From Bacillota bacterium (GTDB lineage: Bacteria > Bacillota > Dethiobacteria > DTU022), in assembly GCA_030611385.1 (NCBI GenBank), contig JAUWPV010000006.1, positions 22,672 to 86,671 on the forward strand: 64,000 nt of DNA, given 5' to 3'. Below, one piece after another: positions 45,179 through 54,394 of this stretch (position 1 is the first letter of the stretch; every line of letters begins with the position of its first letter). The notes below the pieces were generated by a model. The model ran no database searches. It saw nothing but the letters and a program-made list of their open reading frames with translations, and was not told the origin of the DNA. The position numbers were made by a program, and so were the translations under genes.

Positions 45179-46282
45179 GTGAGCGAAGCAAAAAAAACAC
45201 CATTCTACGAAAAACATCTTGCCTTGGAAGGTAACATTGTTGATTACTGCGGTTGGCTCCTACCGGTGCAGTATCCAAGAGGGCTGGTTGAAGAGGTTCA
45301 TGATACCAGAAAAAGGGCGACGATCTTCGATGTATCCCACATGGGAGAAATTACTGTCGAAGGCCGGGATGCCGAAAAGTACTTACAAAAAGTTGTGATC
45401 AACGATATCTCCAGGGTCAGGGATAATGCGATTATCTACAGCCCGGTCTGCTATCCGGACGGAGGGGTTGTCGATGACATTCTGGTCTACCGTATCAATC
45501 CTGAAAAATATCTTTTGGTAGTCAATGCAGCCAATACAGATAAAGATTTCGCCTGGTTTCAGGAAAACCTTTTTGGCGATGTTAGCTTGCAGAATCGATC
45601 CTCTGATTATGCCCAGATTGCCCTGCAGGGGCCGAACAGCGAAAAGATTCTGCAGCCTTTGACTGACGTGCCGCTGTCCAGGATGAATAACTATCATTTT
45701 CTGCCGGCTGTAACAGTAGCCGGGGTAAAATGTATCGTATCCCGGACCGGCTATACCGGCGAAGACGGTTTTGAAATTTACTGCAATAATATGGATGCTT
45801 CTGTGCTTTGGGATGGCGTATGGGACACGGGATTGAAACATGAATTAAACCCTGCCGGTCTCGGGGCGCGTGACATTCTACGTTTGGAAGCCGCTATGCC
45901 CTTATACGGTCATGAGCTGAGCAAAGAGCTCACTCCCCTGCAGGCAGGGCTGGACCGTTTTGTTGCCCTGAACAAAGCCGTACCTTTTAACGGACAGGAA
46001 ATCCTGAAAAACCAGAAGCAGGAAGGATTCAACAGAAAGCTCTTTGGTCTGGAAATGCTCGAGCGCGGTGTGCCGCGTGAAGGGTATCTGGTCAAAGCAC
46101 AGGATCAGGAAATCGGCTGGATCAGCAGTGGTTCATTCTCACCGACCCTCGATAAGTTTATCGCCATGGCTTTCCTGGATCCCGAAGTAGTGAAACAGAA
46201 TAAAGAAGTACAGGTGGAGATCCGTAATCGTACTTACCGGGCGCGGATCACCAAATTACCTTTTTACAGGAGGAAAAAATAA
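45179..46282 (+). CDS. gcvT: Glycine cleavage system T protein (aminomethyltransferase)
   Basis: A 367-residue protein that moves the methylene group from lipoyl-H protein to tetrahydrofolate, releasing ammonia (reversible). The N-terminal LVEEVHDTRKRATIFDVSHMGEI and the RTGYTGEDGFEIYC segment with folate-contact residues are conserved. The GARDILRLEAAMPLYGHEL block and a C-terminal barrel domain (KAQDQEIGWISSGSFSPTLDKFIAMAFL) follow. GTG 45179 sits 10 bases after AAAGGAGG. First gene of gcvT-H-PA-PB; the stop overlaps the gcvH start (TAATG). Confidence 0.95.
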   Translation: MSEAKKTPFYEKHLALEGNIVDYCGWLLPVQYPRGLVEEVHDTRKRATIFDVSHMGEITVEGRDAEKYLQKVVINDISRVRDNAIIYSPVCYPDGGVVDDILVYRINPEKYLLVVNAANTDKDFAWFQENLFGDVSLQNRSSDYAQIALQGPNSEKILQPLTDVPLSRMNNYHFLPAVTVAGVKCIVSRTGYTGEDGFEIYCNNMDASVLWDGVWDTGLKHELNPAGLGARDILRLEAAMPLYGHELSKELTPLQAGLDRFVALNKAVPFNGQEILKNQKQEGFNRKLFGLEMLERGVPREGYLVKAQDQEIGWISSGSFSPTLDKFIAMAFLDPEVVKQNKEVQVEIRNRTYRARITKLPFYRRKK

Positions 46283-46680
46283 TGAAGTACAATATTGTCG
46301 ATGATTTATGGTATACCGAAAAGCACGAGTGGGCTCGCCGGGAAGGCAACACCGCTGTGATCGGCCTGAGCGATTATGCACAGGATAAGCTGGGTGAGAT
46401 TGTTTTTGTCGAACTGCCTGAGATCGGGGCAGAAGTTGAGGCGGGTAAAGGCTCAGCCGTGATTGAATCGGTAAAAGCGGTAACCGATCTCTATGCTCCT
46501 ATCGATGGGACAGTAGTTGAAGTAAATGAAGAATTGATAGACCGGCCTGAAGCAATCAACTCTGATCCTTACGGCGCCGGTTGGGTTTATAAGATAGAGA
46601 TCAAAGACGAAGGGCAGTTGTCAGCGCTAATGGATAGGCAGGCTTACGAAAAATATGTAATCGGGGAGGAGGAAAAATAG
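46282..46680 (+). CDS. gcvH: Glycine cleavage system H protein
   Basis: A 132-residue lipoyl carrier. The lipoylation site is the lysine in GSAVIESVKAVTDLYAP (about Lys65). It shuttles the aminomethyl group from the P protein to T and is reoxidised by dihydrolipoyl dehydrogenase. The lipoyl group would be made by the LipM-like and radical SAM proteins encoded downstream. Confidence 0.96.
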   Translation: MKYNIVDDLWYTEKHEWARREGNTAVIGLSDYAQDKLGEIVFVELPEIGAEVEAGKGSAVIESVKAVTDLYAPIDGTVVEVNEELIDRPEAINSDPYGAGWVYKIEIKDEGQLSALMDRQAYEKYVIGEEEK

Positions 46681-46683
46681 TAG

Positions 46684-48033
46684 ATGGGTGGTAAACATTA
46701 CCTTCCCCTGACCGATCAAGATAGGCGCGAGATGCTGGCAGCTATCGGTGTCGGTTCGGTTGAAGATCTTTTCAGCGATATCCCGGCCGCGGTTCGCCTG
46801 AAGAACAATCTCAATCTGCCGCCGGCCATGTCTGAATCAGAAGTAATCGGACATTTAAATAACCTGGCGTCAAAAAACAGGCACTTTCAAAATTCTGTTT
46901 CCTTTTTGGGGGCGGGTATCTATGATCATTTTATTCCCTCCATAATTAAGCATGTTACCGGCCGCAGCGAATTCTATACTGCATACACTCCCTATCAGCC
47001 AGAAGTGAGTCAGGGTGTGCTGCAGGCCATTTTTGAATACCAGACAATGATCTGCCAGTTGACCGGTATGGATGTATCGAACGCTTCGATGTATGACGGT
47101 GGCACTGCTGTAGCCGAGGGTGCAATTATGGGTTGCGGAGCCACCCGACGCTCAAAAGTGATTGTTTCACGTTCGGTAAACCCATATTACCGGGCAGTAT
47201 TACGCAGTTATTTCCACAGCCGGGGTCTTACCCTGGAAGAGATTCCCCTGAAAGGTGGCCACACCGACCGGGCTGCGCTTGAAAAAACACTCGGTGATGA
47301 TGTGGCCACGGTTGTTCTGCAGCAGCCGAATTTCTTTGGCTTGGTAGAAGATATGGAGGGAGTCGCCGACTTAATTCACGGGCACAAGGCGGTCTTTGTT
47401 GTTTCTGCCGACCCCATTTCCCTACCTTTGTTGCAGACTCCTGCCGAATACGGTGCTGATATTGTTGTTGGTGAAGGGCAGGGGCTCGGTGTAGCGGTTT
47501 CTTTCGGAGGGCCGGTTCTCGGGATTATAGCAGCCCGCGATAAATTTGTACGCCAGATGCCCGGTCGGATAGCCGGAGAAACTGTTGACAGTGAAGGAAA
47601 CCGCGGCTTTGTTTTGACCCTGCAGACCCGGGAACAGCATATCAGACGAGAAAAAGCGGCTTCCAATATCTGTTCTAACGAAGCCCTGATTGCCCTGGCT
47701 GCCTCAGTCTATATGGCGGCAATGGGGCCGCAGGGCATGAGAGAAGTAGCCGGGCAGTGCCTGCAGAAAGCGGCTTATGCCCGGGAAAAGATAACCGCCC
47801 TTGACGGATACGCAACAGTCTTTCCTGGGATCAACTTCAAGGAGTTTGCAGTCACCGTCCCCGGTGATTCTGCGGAACTGAACAGGAAATTGATCGAAAA
47901 AAATATCCTGGGCGGAGTCGACCTGGCAGTGTTTTACCCCGAGTTGAAAAACACCATGCTCTTCGCCGTAACCGAAAAACGAACCCGGGAAGAAATCGAC
48001 ACTCTGGTCCGGGAACTGGAGGGATGGAAATGA
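46684..48033 (+). CDS. gcvPA: Glycine dehydrogenase (decarboxylating) subunit 1
   Basis: A 449-residue N-terminal half of the P protein, the non-PLP-lysine subunit of the split enzyme found in Bacillota and many other anaerobes. It has the [17 protein letters not shown] start, [52 protein letters not shown] and RCGPVL-like segments seen as [14 protein letters not shown]. It forms a heterotetramer with subunit 2. ATG 46684 follows GGGGAGGAGG near the end of gcvH; its own stop overlaps the gcvPB start (ATGA). Confidence 0.95.
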   Translation: MGGKHYLPLTDQDRREMLAAIGVGSVEDLFSDIPAAVRLKNNLNLPPAMSESEVIGHLNNLASKNRHFQNSVSFLGAGIYDHFIPSIIKHVTGRSEFYTAYTPYQPEVSQGVLQAIFEYQTMICQLTGMDVSNASMYDGGTAVAEGAIMGCGATRRSKVIVSRSVNPYYRAVLRSYFHSRGLTLEEIPLKGGHTDRAALEKTLGDDVATVVLQQPNFFGLVEDMEGVADLIHGHKAVFVVSADPISLPLLQTPAEYGADIVVGEGQGLGVAVSFGGPVLGIIAARDKFVRQMPGRIAGETVDSEGNRGFVLTLQTREQHIRREKAASNICSNEALIALAASVYMAAMGPQGMREVAGQCLQKAAYAREKITALDGYATVFPGINFKEFAVTVPGDSAELNRKLIEKNILGGVDLAVFYPELKNTMLFAVTEKRTREEIDTLVRELEGWK

Positions 48034-49496
48034 GAAAATCCAAAGCCCTCTTATTCGAAATGAGTCATGCGGGGCGCCAGGGATATTCTCTGCCGTCCTG
48101 CGATGTTCCGGAAAAACCGGTCGATGAGCTTCTGCCGCGAAAACTGCAGCGGTGTGAACCGCTGGATCTGCCCGAACTATCCGAGGGAGAGATCATCCGC
48201 CACTATACTGGGCTTTCAACCCGTAATTTTGGTGTTGATACCGGTTTCTACCCGCTCGGTTCCTGTACGATGAAATATAATCCGAAAATCAATGAAGAGG
48301 CGGCTGTTTTGCCCGGGTTTGCTTATTTACACCCCTGTCAACCGGAAGAAACAACCCAGGGGGCGCTTGAGCTGCTCTATAACATGGAGCAGGACTTAAT
48401 CGAGCTTACCGGAATGGATCGCTTCACCCTCCAACCGGCAGCTGGCGCTCATGGTGAGCTGACCGGCCTGATGGTGATTCAGGCTTACCACCGCCAACGG
48501 GGCGACTATAAGCGCAACAAGGTGTTAATTCCCTTATCAGCTCACGGCACTAACCCTGCTACTGTCAGCATGACTGGCTGTGAAGTGATCCAGGTGCCCG
48601 GCGATGAACGCGGTCTGGTCGACCTGAAGGCGCTGAAGGCGGTGATTGATGGGACCATTTCTGCCCTGATGCTCACCAACCCGAGTACACTCGGCCTCTT
48701 TGAAGAAGAGATCGAAGCCATCGCCAAAGCTGTGCATGAAGCTGGTGGTCTGCTCTACTACGACGGGGCGAACATGAACGCGAATATGGGCTATACCCGC
48801 CCCGGTGATATGGGCTTCGACGTTGTCCACCTCAACATCCACAAGACTCTCTCCACACCACACGGCGGGGGCGGCCCGGGAGGTGGCCCGGTAGGGGTTA
48901 AAGAGTGCCTGATCCCTTTCCTGCCAGTGCCGCTGATTGACAAGAAGGGAGAAGGATTCTGTTTTAATTACGATCTGCCGGAGAGCATTGGAAAGGTTCA
49001 CTCCTTCTACGGTAATTTCGGTGTGATTATCAAGGCCTATACCTATATGCGTATGATGGGGGCTGAAGGCCTGAAGCAGGCCTCAACAGATGCTGTGTTA
49101 AACGCCAACTACCTGATGAATCTGCTCAAGAAGACCTACCACCTGCCCTATGATCGGACCTGTAAACATGAGTTTGTCCTCTCAGCCCGGCGTGAGAAGA
49201 AAAAAGGTGCCGGAGCCGGTGATATCGCCAAGGCTCTGCTTGACCGGGGATTCCACCCGCCGACTGTCTATTTCCCCCTGATTGTAGAAGAGGCCTTGAT
49301 GATCGAGCCGACCGAAACCGAGACAAAAGAAACACTCGATGCTTTTGCCGGCGCTATGGAAGATATCGCGAAAGAAATCAATGAAGATGCAGAAAAAGTA
49401 ATCCATGGACCTTATCACACTGTGGTCGGTCGTCTTGATGAGGTGCGTGCCGCCCGCAATCCGATCTTGCGCTGGAATAAAGAGCAGCAACTGTGA
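48030..49496 (+). CDS. gcvPB: Glycine dehydrogenase (decarboxylating) subunit 2
   Basis: A 488-residue PLP-bearing half of the P protein. The Schiff-base lysine is in [40 protein letters not shown] and [14 protein letters not shown] are conserved. It decarboxylates glycine and loads the aminomethyl group on lipoyl-H protein, or runs in reverse to make glycine from CO2. ATG 48030 is preferred to 48024 because GGAGGG ends at 48023 and would touch the earlier codon. Last gene of the riboswitch-controlled operon. Confidence 0.95.
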   Translation: MRKSKALLFEMSHAGRQGYSLPSCDVPEKPVDELLPRKLQRCEPLDLPELSEGEIIRHYTGLSTRNFGVDTGFYPLGSCTMKYNPKINEEAAVLPGFAYLHPCQPEETTQGALELLYNMEQDLIELTGMDRFTLQPAAGAHGELTGLMVIQAYHRQRGDYKRNKVLIPLSAHGTNPATVSMTGCEVIQVPGDERGLVDLKALKAVIDGTISALMLTNPSTLGLFEEEIEAIAKAVHEAGGLLYYDGANMNANMGYTRPGDMGFDVVHLNIHKTLSTPHGGGGPGGGPVGVKECLIPFLPVPLIDKKGEGFCFNYDLPESIGKVHSFYGNFGVIIKAYTYMRMMGAEGLKQASTDAVLNANYLMNLLKKTYHLPYDRTCKHEFVLSARREKKKGAGAGDIAKALLDRGFHPPTVYFPLIVEEALMIEPTETETKETLDAFAGAMEDIAKEINEDAEKVIHGPYHTVVGRLDEVRAARNPILRWNKEQQL

Positions 49497-49508
49497 TTCT
49501 CAACAGAC

Positions 49509-49548
49509 GGGGGTGGCGGAAAAGAGAGTTTTCTTTTCTGCTTCCCCT
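49509..49548 (+). terminator. Possible terminator after gcvPB
   Basis: Nested stem: GGGG (about 49509-49513) with CCCC (49544-49547), and GAAAAG with CTTTTC inside. The downstream bases are only moderately T-rich (TGCTTTCGTATTT), so termination may be partial and allow read-through to the radical SAM genes. Confidence 0.4.
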
Positions 49549-49588
49549 GCTTTCGTATTTGACCTATAATTAAACAGGAAGGCGATGG

Positions 49589-50542
49589 GTGGAAGAAACC
49601 ATTATTTCTCAGGCCGAACTAATAATATCCCGATTAAGAGTTAAGAAAATTTTCCGGGAGGGTGCTATGCCACAAAAAGATATTAATCTGGAAAAACTTT
49701 TAGATCAAGCCTGGCAGGTGCGGCAGGCTTTCTTTCCTGATCATATCGAATTCACAGCTCCGAACCGAACTCTGTCGGTTAGTGTTACGGGAAACAGATG
49801 TGCTTTAAAATGCGCCCACTGCAATGGTATCTACCTGCAGCAGATGGTTCCGCTGGAGCAGGCTTTGAGCGGCAAGCGGGGCCGGGAAAGGAGCTTCCTG
49901 GTGTCGGGCGGTTTCACTGATCAGGGCAAAGTACCTCTATTGGAAAGATGGGCCGAACTGGAAGAGCTGGCCTCCCGTGGACCCCTGAATCTCCATACCG
50001 GTTTAGTCTCCGAAGAAGAAGCTCGCCGTCTGTCCGAGATCGCCAGGGTGGTCTCGTTTGACTTTGTCGGTGACAATGAAACCATAGCCGCTGTATACGG
50101 CCTGCCTTTTACGGTTGAACATTATCTGGCTTCCTACCGCGGCTTGCAGAAGCACATCTCGGTGATTCCTCATATCTGTATTGGTTTAAATGGTGGTGTT
50201 ATCAAAGGCGAATATAAAGCGCTGGAGATTTTGAAAGGTGAGGCAGTTGAAGCGATCAGTATGATTATATTCCGTCCGACAGAGGGCACTGTTTTCAGTG
50301 ATCGCCTGTCTCCACCGGTGGAAGAAACGGCTCGCTTTATTGCTACAGCCCGCCTGATGTTTCCCCGCACACCGCTTTACCTGGGCTGCATGCGCCCGGG
50401 TGGGCACTACCGTGAAATGGTTGATATGCTGGCCCTCAGGGCCGGAGTGAATAAAATAGTTTTACCTGCGCCAGAGACCCGCAGGCAGGCAGTTGAACTG
50501 GGTCTGGCGATCAGTATTTCCGAGGAGTGTTGTTCTTTATGA
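49589..50542 (+). CDS. Radical SAM protein, probable lipoyl synthase component (LipS1/LipS2 type)
   Basis: A 317-residue radical SAM enzyme. VSVTGNRCALKCAHCNGIYL holds the C-x3-C-x2-C cluster ligands. No classical lipA is present in the window. This gene and the next overlap (ATGA) and lie between the glycine cleavage operon and a LipM-like octanoyltransferase. That is the context described for the two-protein lipoyl synthases LipS1/LipS2, which insert the two sulfur atoms into octanoyl-H protein. Which of the pair this is cannot be told here. GTG 49589 follows AGGAAGG; an internal ATG at 49667 would remove 26 residues. Confidence 0.7.
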   Translation: MEETIISQAELIISRLRVKKIFREGAMPQKDINLEKLLDQAWQVRQAFFPDHIEFTAPNRTLSVSVTGNRCALKCAHCNGIYLQQMVPLEQALSGKRGRERSFLVSGGFTDQGKVPLLERWAELEELASRGPLNLHTGLVSEEEARRLSEIARVVSFDFVGDNETIAAVYGLPFTVEHYLASYRGLQKHISVIPHICIGLNGGVIKGEYKALEILKGEAVEAISMIIFRPTEGTVFSDRLSPPVEETARFIATARLMFPRTPLYLGCMRPGGHYREMVDMLALRAGVNKIVLPAPETRRQAVELGLAISISEECCSL

Positions 50543-51495
50543 TTCGTGTTTCAGTCGGAACCGCCGCCTGTTTGGGGCTTACCACCAACCGGATGGATGT
50601 CTACCCGACCACGGCTTATCTCTTATCCGGCAACCGTTGCCAGATGAATTGCGCCTTCTGCCCGCAGGGCACAGACAGTAATGAAGCCTTGTCCCGGCTC
50701 GGCCGGGTTACCTGGCCCGAGTATTCCTGGGCAGAAGTTGAAAAAGCATTGGCCTGTGTGGAAGAGACTGTGATTAGACGAATCTGCATGCAGTCGGTCA
50801 GGCATGCAGATGGTATCGTATCGCTGCTCGGACAGATCAGCCGGATCAAAACCACTACCAATTTGTCCCTTTCACTTTCGGCCTGGATCCAGGATGAGGA
50901 TGAAGCTACCGCTATTTTTGCTGCCGGGGTGGACAGGATCAGCATTTCTCTTGATGTGGTTAAACCGGAGGATTTTAGAAGAATTAAAGGTGGATCTCTG
51001 CAAGATCGTCTTGACCTGCTTCTGCAATGTGCTCATCGCTATCCGGGACGAATGAGCACCCATCTTGTCTGTGGTTTCGGTGAAACGGAAGCGGAAATGC
51101 TCTCTACAATCGATAAACTACTCCGTGCTGAAATTACCGTTGCCCTCTTTGCTTTTATACCCCTGCGGGGAACGAAATTGGAGAATGAACAGCCGCCGGC
51201 TGTTGACTCATACCGCCGGGTTCAGGCCGGACACTTTTTGCTGCGTGAAAAAGTGACAGATTTTTCGACTTTTCAGTTTGAAGATGGTCGCCTGGTTTCA
51301 TTTGGTCTGCCCGGGAAAGAACTGAAGCTGCATTTGGCCTGTGGAACGGCTTTTCAGACCAGTGGCTGTCGTGACTGCAATCGTCCATATTACAACGAGC
51401 GACCCGGTGGTGTTATTTACAATTATCACCACCGGCTCAGCACAGCAGAAAATGCAGCGATTATGAACGAAATCCTGAGTTCGGTAAATATCTAA
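50539..51495 (+). CDS. Radical SAM protein, probable partner lipoyl synthase component (LipS1/LipS2 type)
   Basis: A 318-residue radical SAM enzyme with LLSGNRCQMNCAFCPQG (C-x3-C-x2-C). Further conserved parts are RISISLDVVKPEDFRRIKGGSLQDRLDLLLQC and a C-terminal Cys pair (FQTSGCRDCNRPY) that could bind an auxiliary cluster as the sulfur donor. ATG 50539 overlaps the previous stop and follows GAGGAG by 11 bases; the GTG at 50527 lies on that ribosome site. Paralogous to its neighbour in general fold, it probably forms a heteromeric lipoyl synthase with it. Confidence 0.7.
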   Translation: MIRVSVGTAACLGLTTNRMDVYPTTAYLLSGNRCQMNCAFCPQGTDSNEALSRLGRVTWPEYSWAEVEKALACVEETVIRRICMQSVRHADGIVSLLGQISRIKTTTNLSLSLSAWIQDEDEATAIFAAGVDRISISLDVVKPEDFRRIKGGSLQDRLDLLLQCAHRYPGRMSTHLVCGFGETEAEMLSTIDKLLRAEITVALFAFIPLRGTKLENEQPPAVDSYRRVQAGHFLLREKVTDFSTFQFEDGRLVSFGLPGKELKLHLACGTAFQTSGCRDCNRPYYNERPGGVIYNYHHRLSTAENAAIMNEILSSVNI

Positions 51496-51526
51496 AAAGA
51501 TCTAAGTTTTAAGGGAGAAACCGATT

Positions 51527-52282
51527 ATGCGTTATCAATGGCGTTTGGTTCTCGACCCCCCGATGCCCGGAAAAGAGAACATGGAACGAGATCTTGAAAT
51601 CATGGAAGAGGTAGCCACGGGCGAAAGTGCGCCTTGTCTGCGCCTCTATCGATGGTCTCCCCCGGCGGTCTCTCTTGGTTATTTTCAGGATGCAAACGAG
51701 GTGATTGACCTGGCAGCCTGCCGTGAGGCCGGGATCGATGTCGTGCGTCGCCCTACCGGAGGCCGGGTTGTCCTGCATCATGATGAACTGACCTACAGTA
51801 TCATCGTTCCGGAGATCCACCCTTTTATAGATAAGGGCGGCGTGCTTGACGCCTACCGGTTGATCAGCCGCGGTATCGTCACTGCTTTCAACCTGCTGGG
51901 TATTACGGTATCTCTCGCCCCGGAAGAAAAGAGCCAGGCCGGGCTTACTCCCGGATCATGTTTTGACACTCCATCGGCCTATGAAATTCAGGTTGACGGG
52001 AAGAAAGTAGTTGGCAGCGCCCAGCTGCGACGCGATGGCATTGTCCTGCAGCATGGTACAATTCTATTCAAACTGCCCACAGAACTTTACCGGAAAGTAT
52101 TAAACAAAGATTATCAACTGATCGAGAACGGGAAGCATATGGAACTCAGTGATAAAGCGGCCGGCCTTCTCGATCTCGGATACGATATTAGTTATCAACG
52201 GATGACGAGGGCCATGGTCAAGGCGTTTTCGATGGTTATTCCGGCCGTATTCATCAGCCTGCGTGGGTTGCTTAAGGATTAG
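51527..52282 (+). CDS. lipM: LipM-type octanoyltransferase / lipoate-protein ligase family protein
   Basis: A 251-residue protein of the biotin/lipoate ligase fold. LYRWSPPAVSLGYFQ, RRPTGGRVVLHHDELTYS and GKKVVGSAQLRRDGIVLQHG are present. SCFDTPSAYEI places a cysteine at about residue 145, where LipM octanoyl-ACP:GcvH transferases keep their acyl-cysteine. So it more likely loads octanoate onto H protein than activates free lipoate with ATP. It would supply the substrate for the two radical SAM proteins just upstream. Confidence 0.8.
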   Translation: MRYQWRLVLDPPMPGKENMERDLEIMEEVATGESAPCLRLYRWSPPAVSLGYFQDANEVIDLAACREAGIDVVRRPTGGRVVLHHDELTYSIIVPEIHPFIDKGGVLDAYRLISRGIVTAFNLLGITVSLAPEEKSQAGLTPGSCFDTPSAYEIQVDGKKVVGSAQLRRDGIVLQHGTILFKLPTELYRKVLNKDYQLIENGKHMELSDKAAGLLDLGYDISYQRMTRAMVKAFSMVIPAVFISLRGLLKD

Positions 52283-52341
52283 AGGAACAGGAGTCAGAAT
52301 TACGCGTAAGGTATGGAAGACCGGAAAAGGGAGTGTGCGAT

Positions 52342-53748
52342 ATGGCTGAAAAATATCAAGTAGTCATTATCGGCGGCGGTCCGGGTGGTTATCTTGCCGC
52401 CCTGCGGGCCGGATCTCTTGGGCTGAAGACAGCTTTAATCGAGAAAGATACACTCGGCGGGGTTTGTCTGAACCACGGTTGCATTCCGGCGAAAGTGCTA
52501 ACCCACGGTGCCGCTCTCTACAGGCGCCTGCAAACGGCGGGTGAATTTGGCATTAATTTCAAGGGGTTGGAATTCAATTATCCACAACTTCAACAAAAAA
52601 AGAAAGCGGTTGTCGGTGAATTAGTCGGGCATATCGGTGAAATGATGAAAAACAACAGTATTGATGTTTTCTACGGTATAGCCAGAGCGCTTAGCTCGAA
52701 CCTGGTTAGTGTATGCATGAGTAGTGGCGAGGATGTTAATTTAAAAACTGAAAATATTATTCTGGCTACCGGGAGCGATGAAATCTACCCGCCGACCCCG
52801 GGCATTGATCAGCCCGGAATAATGACCTCCCGGGAGGCTCTGGCTCTGGAAAATCTGCCCAAAACAATGGTCGTAATCGGTGGGGGGGTTATCGCTATTG
52901 AGATGGCCTCCATATTTATGGGGTTTGGGGTAAAAGTAACAATTGCCCACCGCAGCGAAAGGCTGCTGCGCCGAATGGATCTGGAAATGGTCCGTCGCCT
53001 TTCCACCTACCTGCGCAAGAATGGTCTGGAGATTATGATGAATTCACCGATTAAAGTAATTGAAAAAGATCAAAAAGGCTACAGGCTGACCGTAAACGGC
53101 CGCCAGGGCGAAGAGATCGTCGAGGCAGAAAGTGTGCTGCTGGCAGTTGGCCGTAAACCGGCTTTCGGTGACCAGAACTTAGAAGCCCTGGGTGTGGCCT
53201 ATGAATCCAGCGGGATCAGGGTTAACAGCAGGATGGAGACTTCGGTTCCCGGCATCTATGCAGTCGGAGATGCCACCTATCCCGGCTATTTCCTCGCTCA
53301 CGCTGCATACCATCAGGGCATTGCCGCTGCTGAAAACATCGCCGGAAGCGAAGCGCATTTTGACGGTTCGACTGTGCCGAGCTGCCTCTTTACCGATCCT
53401 GAACTGGCCTGTGTCGGTTTAAGCGAAGAAGAAGCCAAAGAAAAAGGTTTTGAAAACTTAAAAATTGGCAAATTCCCTTTCTCGGCAAACGGTAAGGCGT
53501 CAACCCAGAGCGAAAGTGAAGGTGCTGTTAAGATCATTTCTGCCGGTGAAGATGAAAAAATAATCGGGGTACATATTTTGGGGTCTCACGCTTCCGATTT
53601 AATCCAGGAAGGAACCCTTGCTGTGGCTAAAGGTGTAACTGCCGCCGACTTGGCTGAACTTATTCATCCCCATCCGACCCTCTGCGAATCAGTCTGGGAA
53701 GCGGCTATGGCGATCAATAAAACGTCACTGCATATCACTCGCCGATGA
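52342..53748 (+). CDS. lpdA: Dihydrolipoyl dehydrogenase (glycine cleavage L protein)
   Basis: A 468-residue FAD disulfide oxidoreductase that reoxidises dihydrolipoyl-H protein with NAD. IIGGGPGGYLAALRAG binds FAD, GGVCLNHGCIPAKVL holds the redox-active Cys pair, GGGVIAIEMASIF is the NAD-binding fold, YAVGDATYPGYFLAHAA is the second FAD motif, and HPHPTLCESVWEAA has the catalytic His-Glu. ATG 52342 is chosen over GTG 52333 because GGAAAAGGGAG lies between. It belongs functionally with gcvTHP upstream; a NuoE-like gene follows 109 bases later. Confidence 0.93.
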   Translation: MAEKYQVVIIGGGPGGYLAALRAGSLGLKTALIEKDTLGGVCLNHGCIPAKVLTHGAALYRRLQTAGEFGINFKGLEFNYPQLQQKKKAVVGELVGHIGEMMKNNSIDVFYGIARALSSNLVSVCMSSGEDVNLKTENIILATGSDEIYPPTPGIDQPGIMTSREALALENLPKTMVVIGGGVIAIEMASIFMGFGVKVTIAHRSERLLRRMDLEMVRRLSTYLRKNGLEIMMNSPIKVIEKDQKGYRLTVNGRQGEEIVEAESVLLAVGRKPAFGDQNLEALGVAYESSGIRVNSRMETSVPGIYAVGDATYPGYFLAHAAYHQGIAAAENIAGSEAHFDGSTVPSCLFTDPELACVGLSEEEAKEKGFENLKIGKFPFSANGKASTQSESEGAVKIISAGEDEKIIGVHILGSHASDLIQEGTLAVAKGVTAADLAELIHPHPTLCESVWEAAMAINKTSLHITRR

Positions 53749-53857
53749 ACAGCGCCTGCTTATCGCGTAAGCCCCTGCAGCAAAATGAAAATCGTAGTAT
53801 AATATTTCAGAAGTCAGAATCCGAAAACAAAACTTATGAGACAAGGAGTTGTAATCG

Positions 53858-54394
53858 TTGCAGCTATTGAAAGACGAGAAGGAGCAAATCCTTGCCTGCG
53901 TTGCTGAAGTTCTGAAAAGCAACTCGAAGAACCGCGAAGATTTAATTCCCATCCTCCAAAAAATCCAGGCCATAATCGGTTACCTGCCTGAACTGGCTAT
54001 GGCGAAAATAGCTGAAGGGCTACATGTGCCTGCGGCTGATGTTTACGGTCTGGCCACCTTTTATAACCAATTCCGTCTCAACCCGCCAGGCAAACACCAG
54101 GTTAAAGTGTGCCTTGGTACCGCCTGCTACATGGTCGGTGGTACTATCGTCCTTGAATCGTTTGAACGCCGCATGGAAATCAGGGAGGGCGAAACAAGCC
54201 CCGACCGTCTCTACAGCCTGGAGCGGGTTGCCTGTGTCGGTTGTTGTACTATGGCTCCGGTCGCGGTTGTCGATGAAGTAGTTGAAGGTAAAGTGACCCC
54301 GACCAGGGTCGACGGGATTATGCTGGCCCTCAATGAAGCAAATAACCAGAATGCAGAAAAACAGAAACCAGAGCAGGATGGGGGCAAAGCGTAA
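53858..54394 (+). CDS. NuoE-like [2Fe-2S] protein, second set
   Basis: A 178-residue protein, paralogue of the product at 39588. It has the helical N-terminus (EDLIPILQKIQAIIGYLPELAMAK) and cluster ligands CLGTAC and CVGCC, with a charged C-terminal tail. TTG 53858 follows AAGGAG by about 11 bases. Its stop overlaps the NuoF-like start (ATGA-type), so the three genes 53858-57002 form one coupled unit directly behind dihydrolipoyl dehydrogenase. Confidence 0.88.
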   Translation: MQLLKDEKEQILACVAEVLKSNSKNREDLIPILQKIQAIIGYLPELAMAKIAEGLHVPAADVYGLATFYNQFRLNPPGKHQVKVCLGTACYMVGGTIVLESFERRMEIREGETSPDRLYSLERVACVGCCTMAPVAVVDEVVEGKVTPTRVDGIMLALNEANNQNAEKQKPEQDGGKA

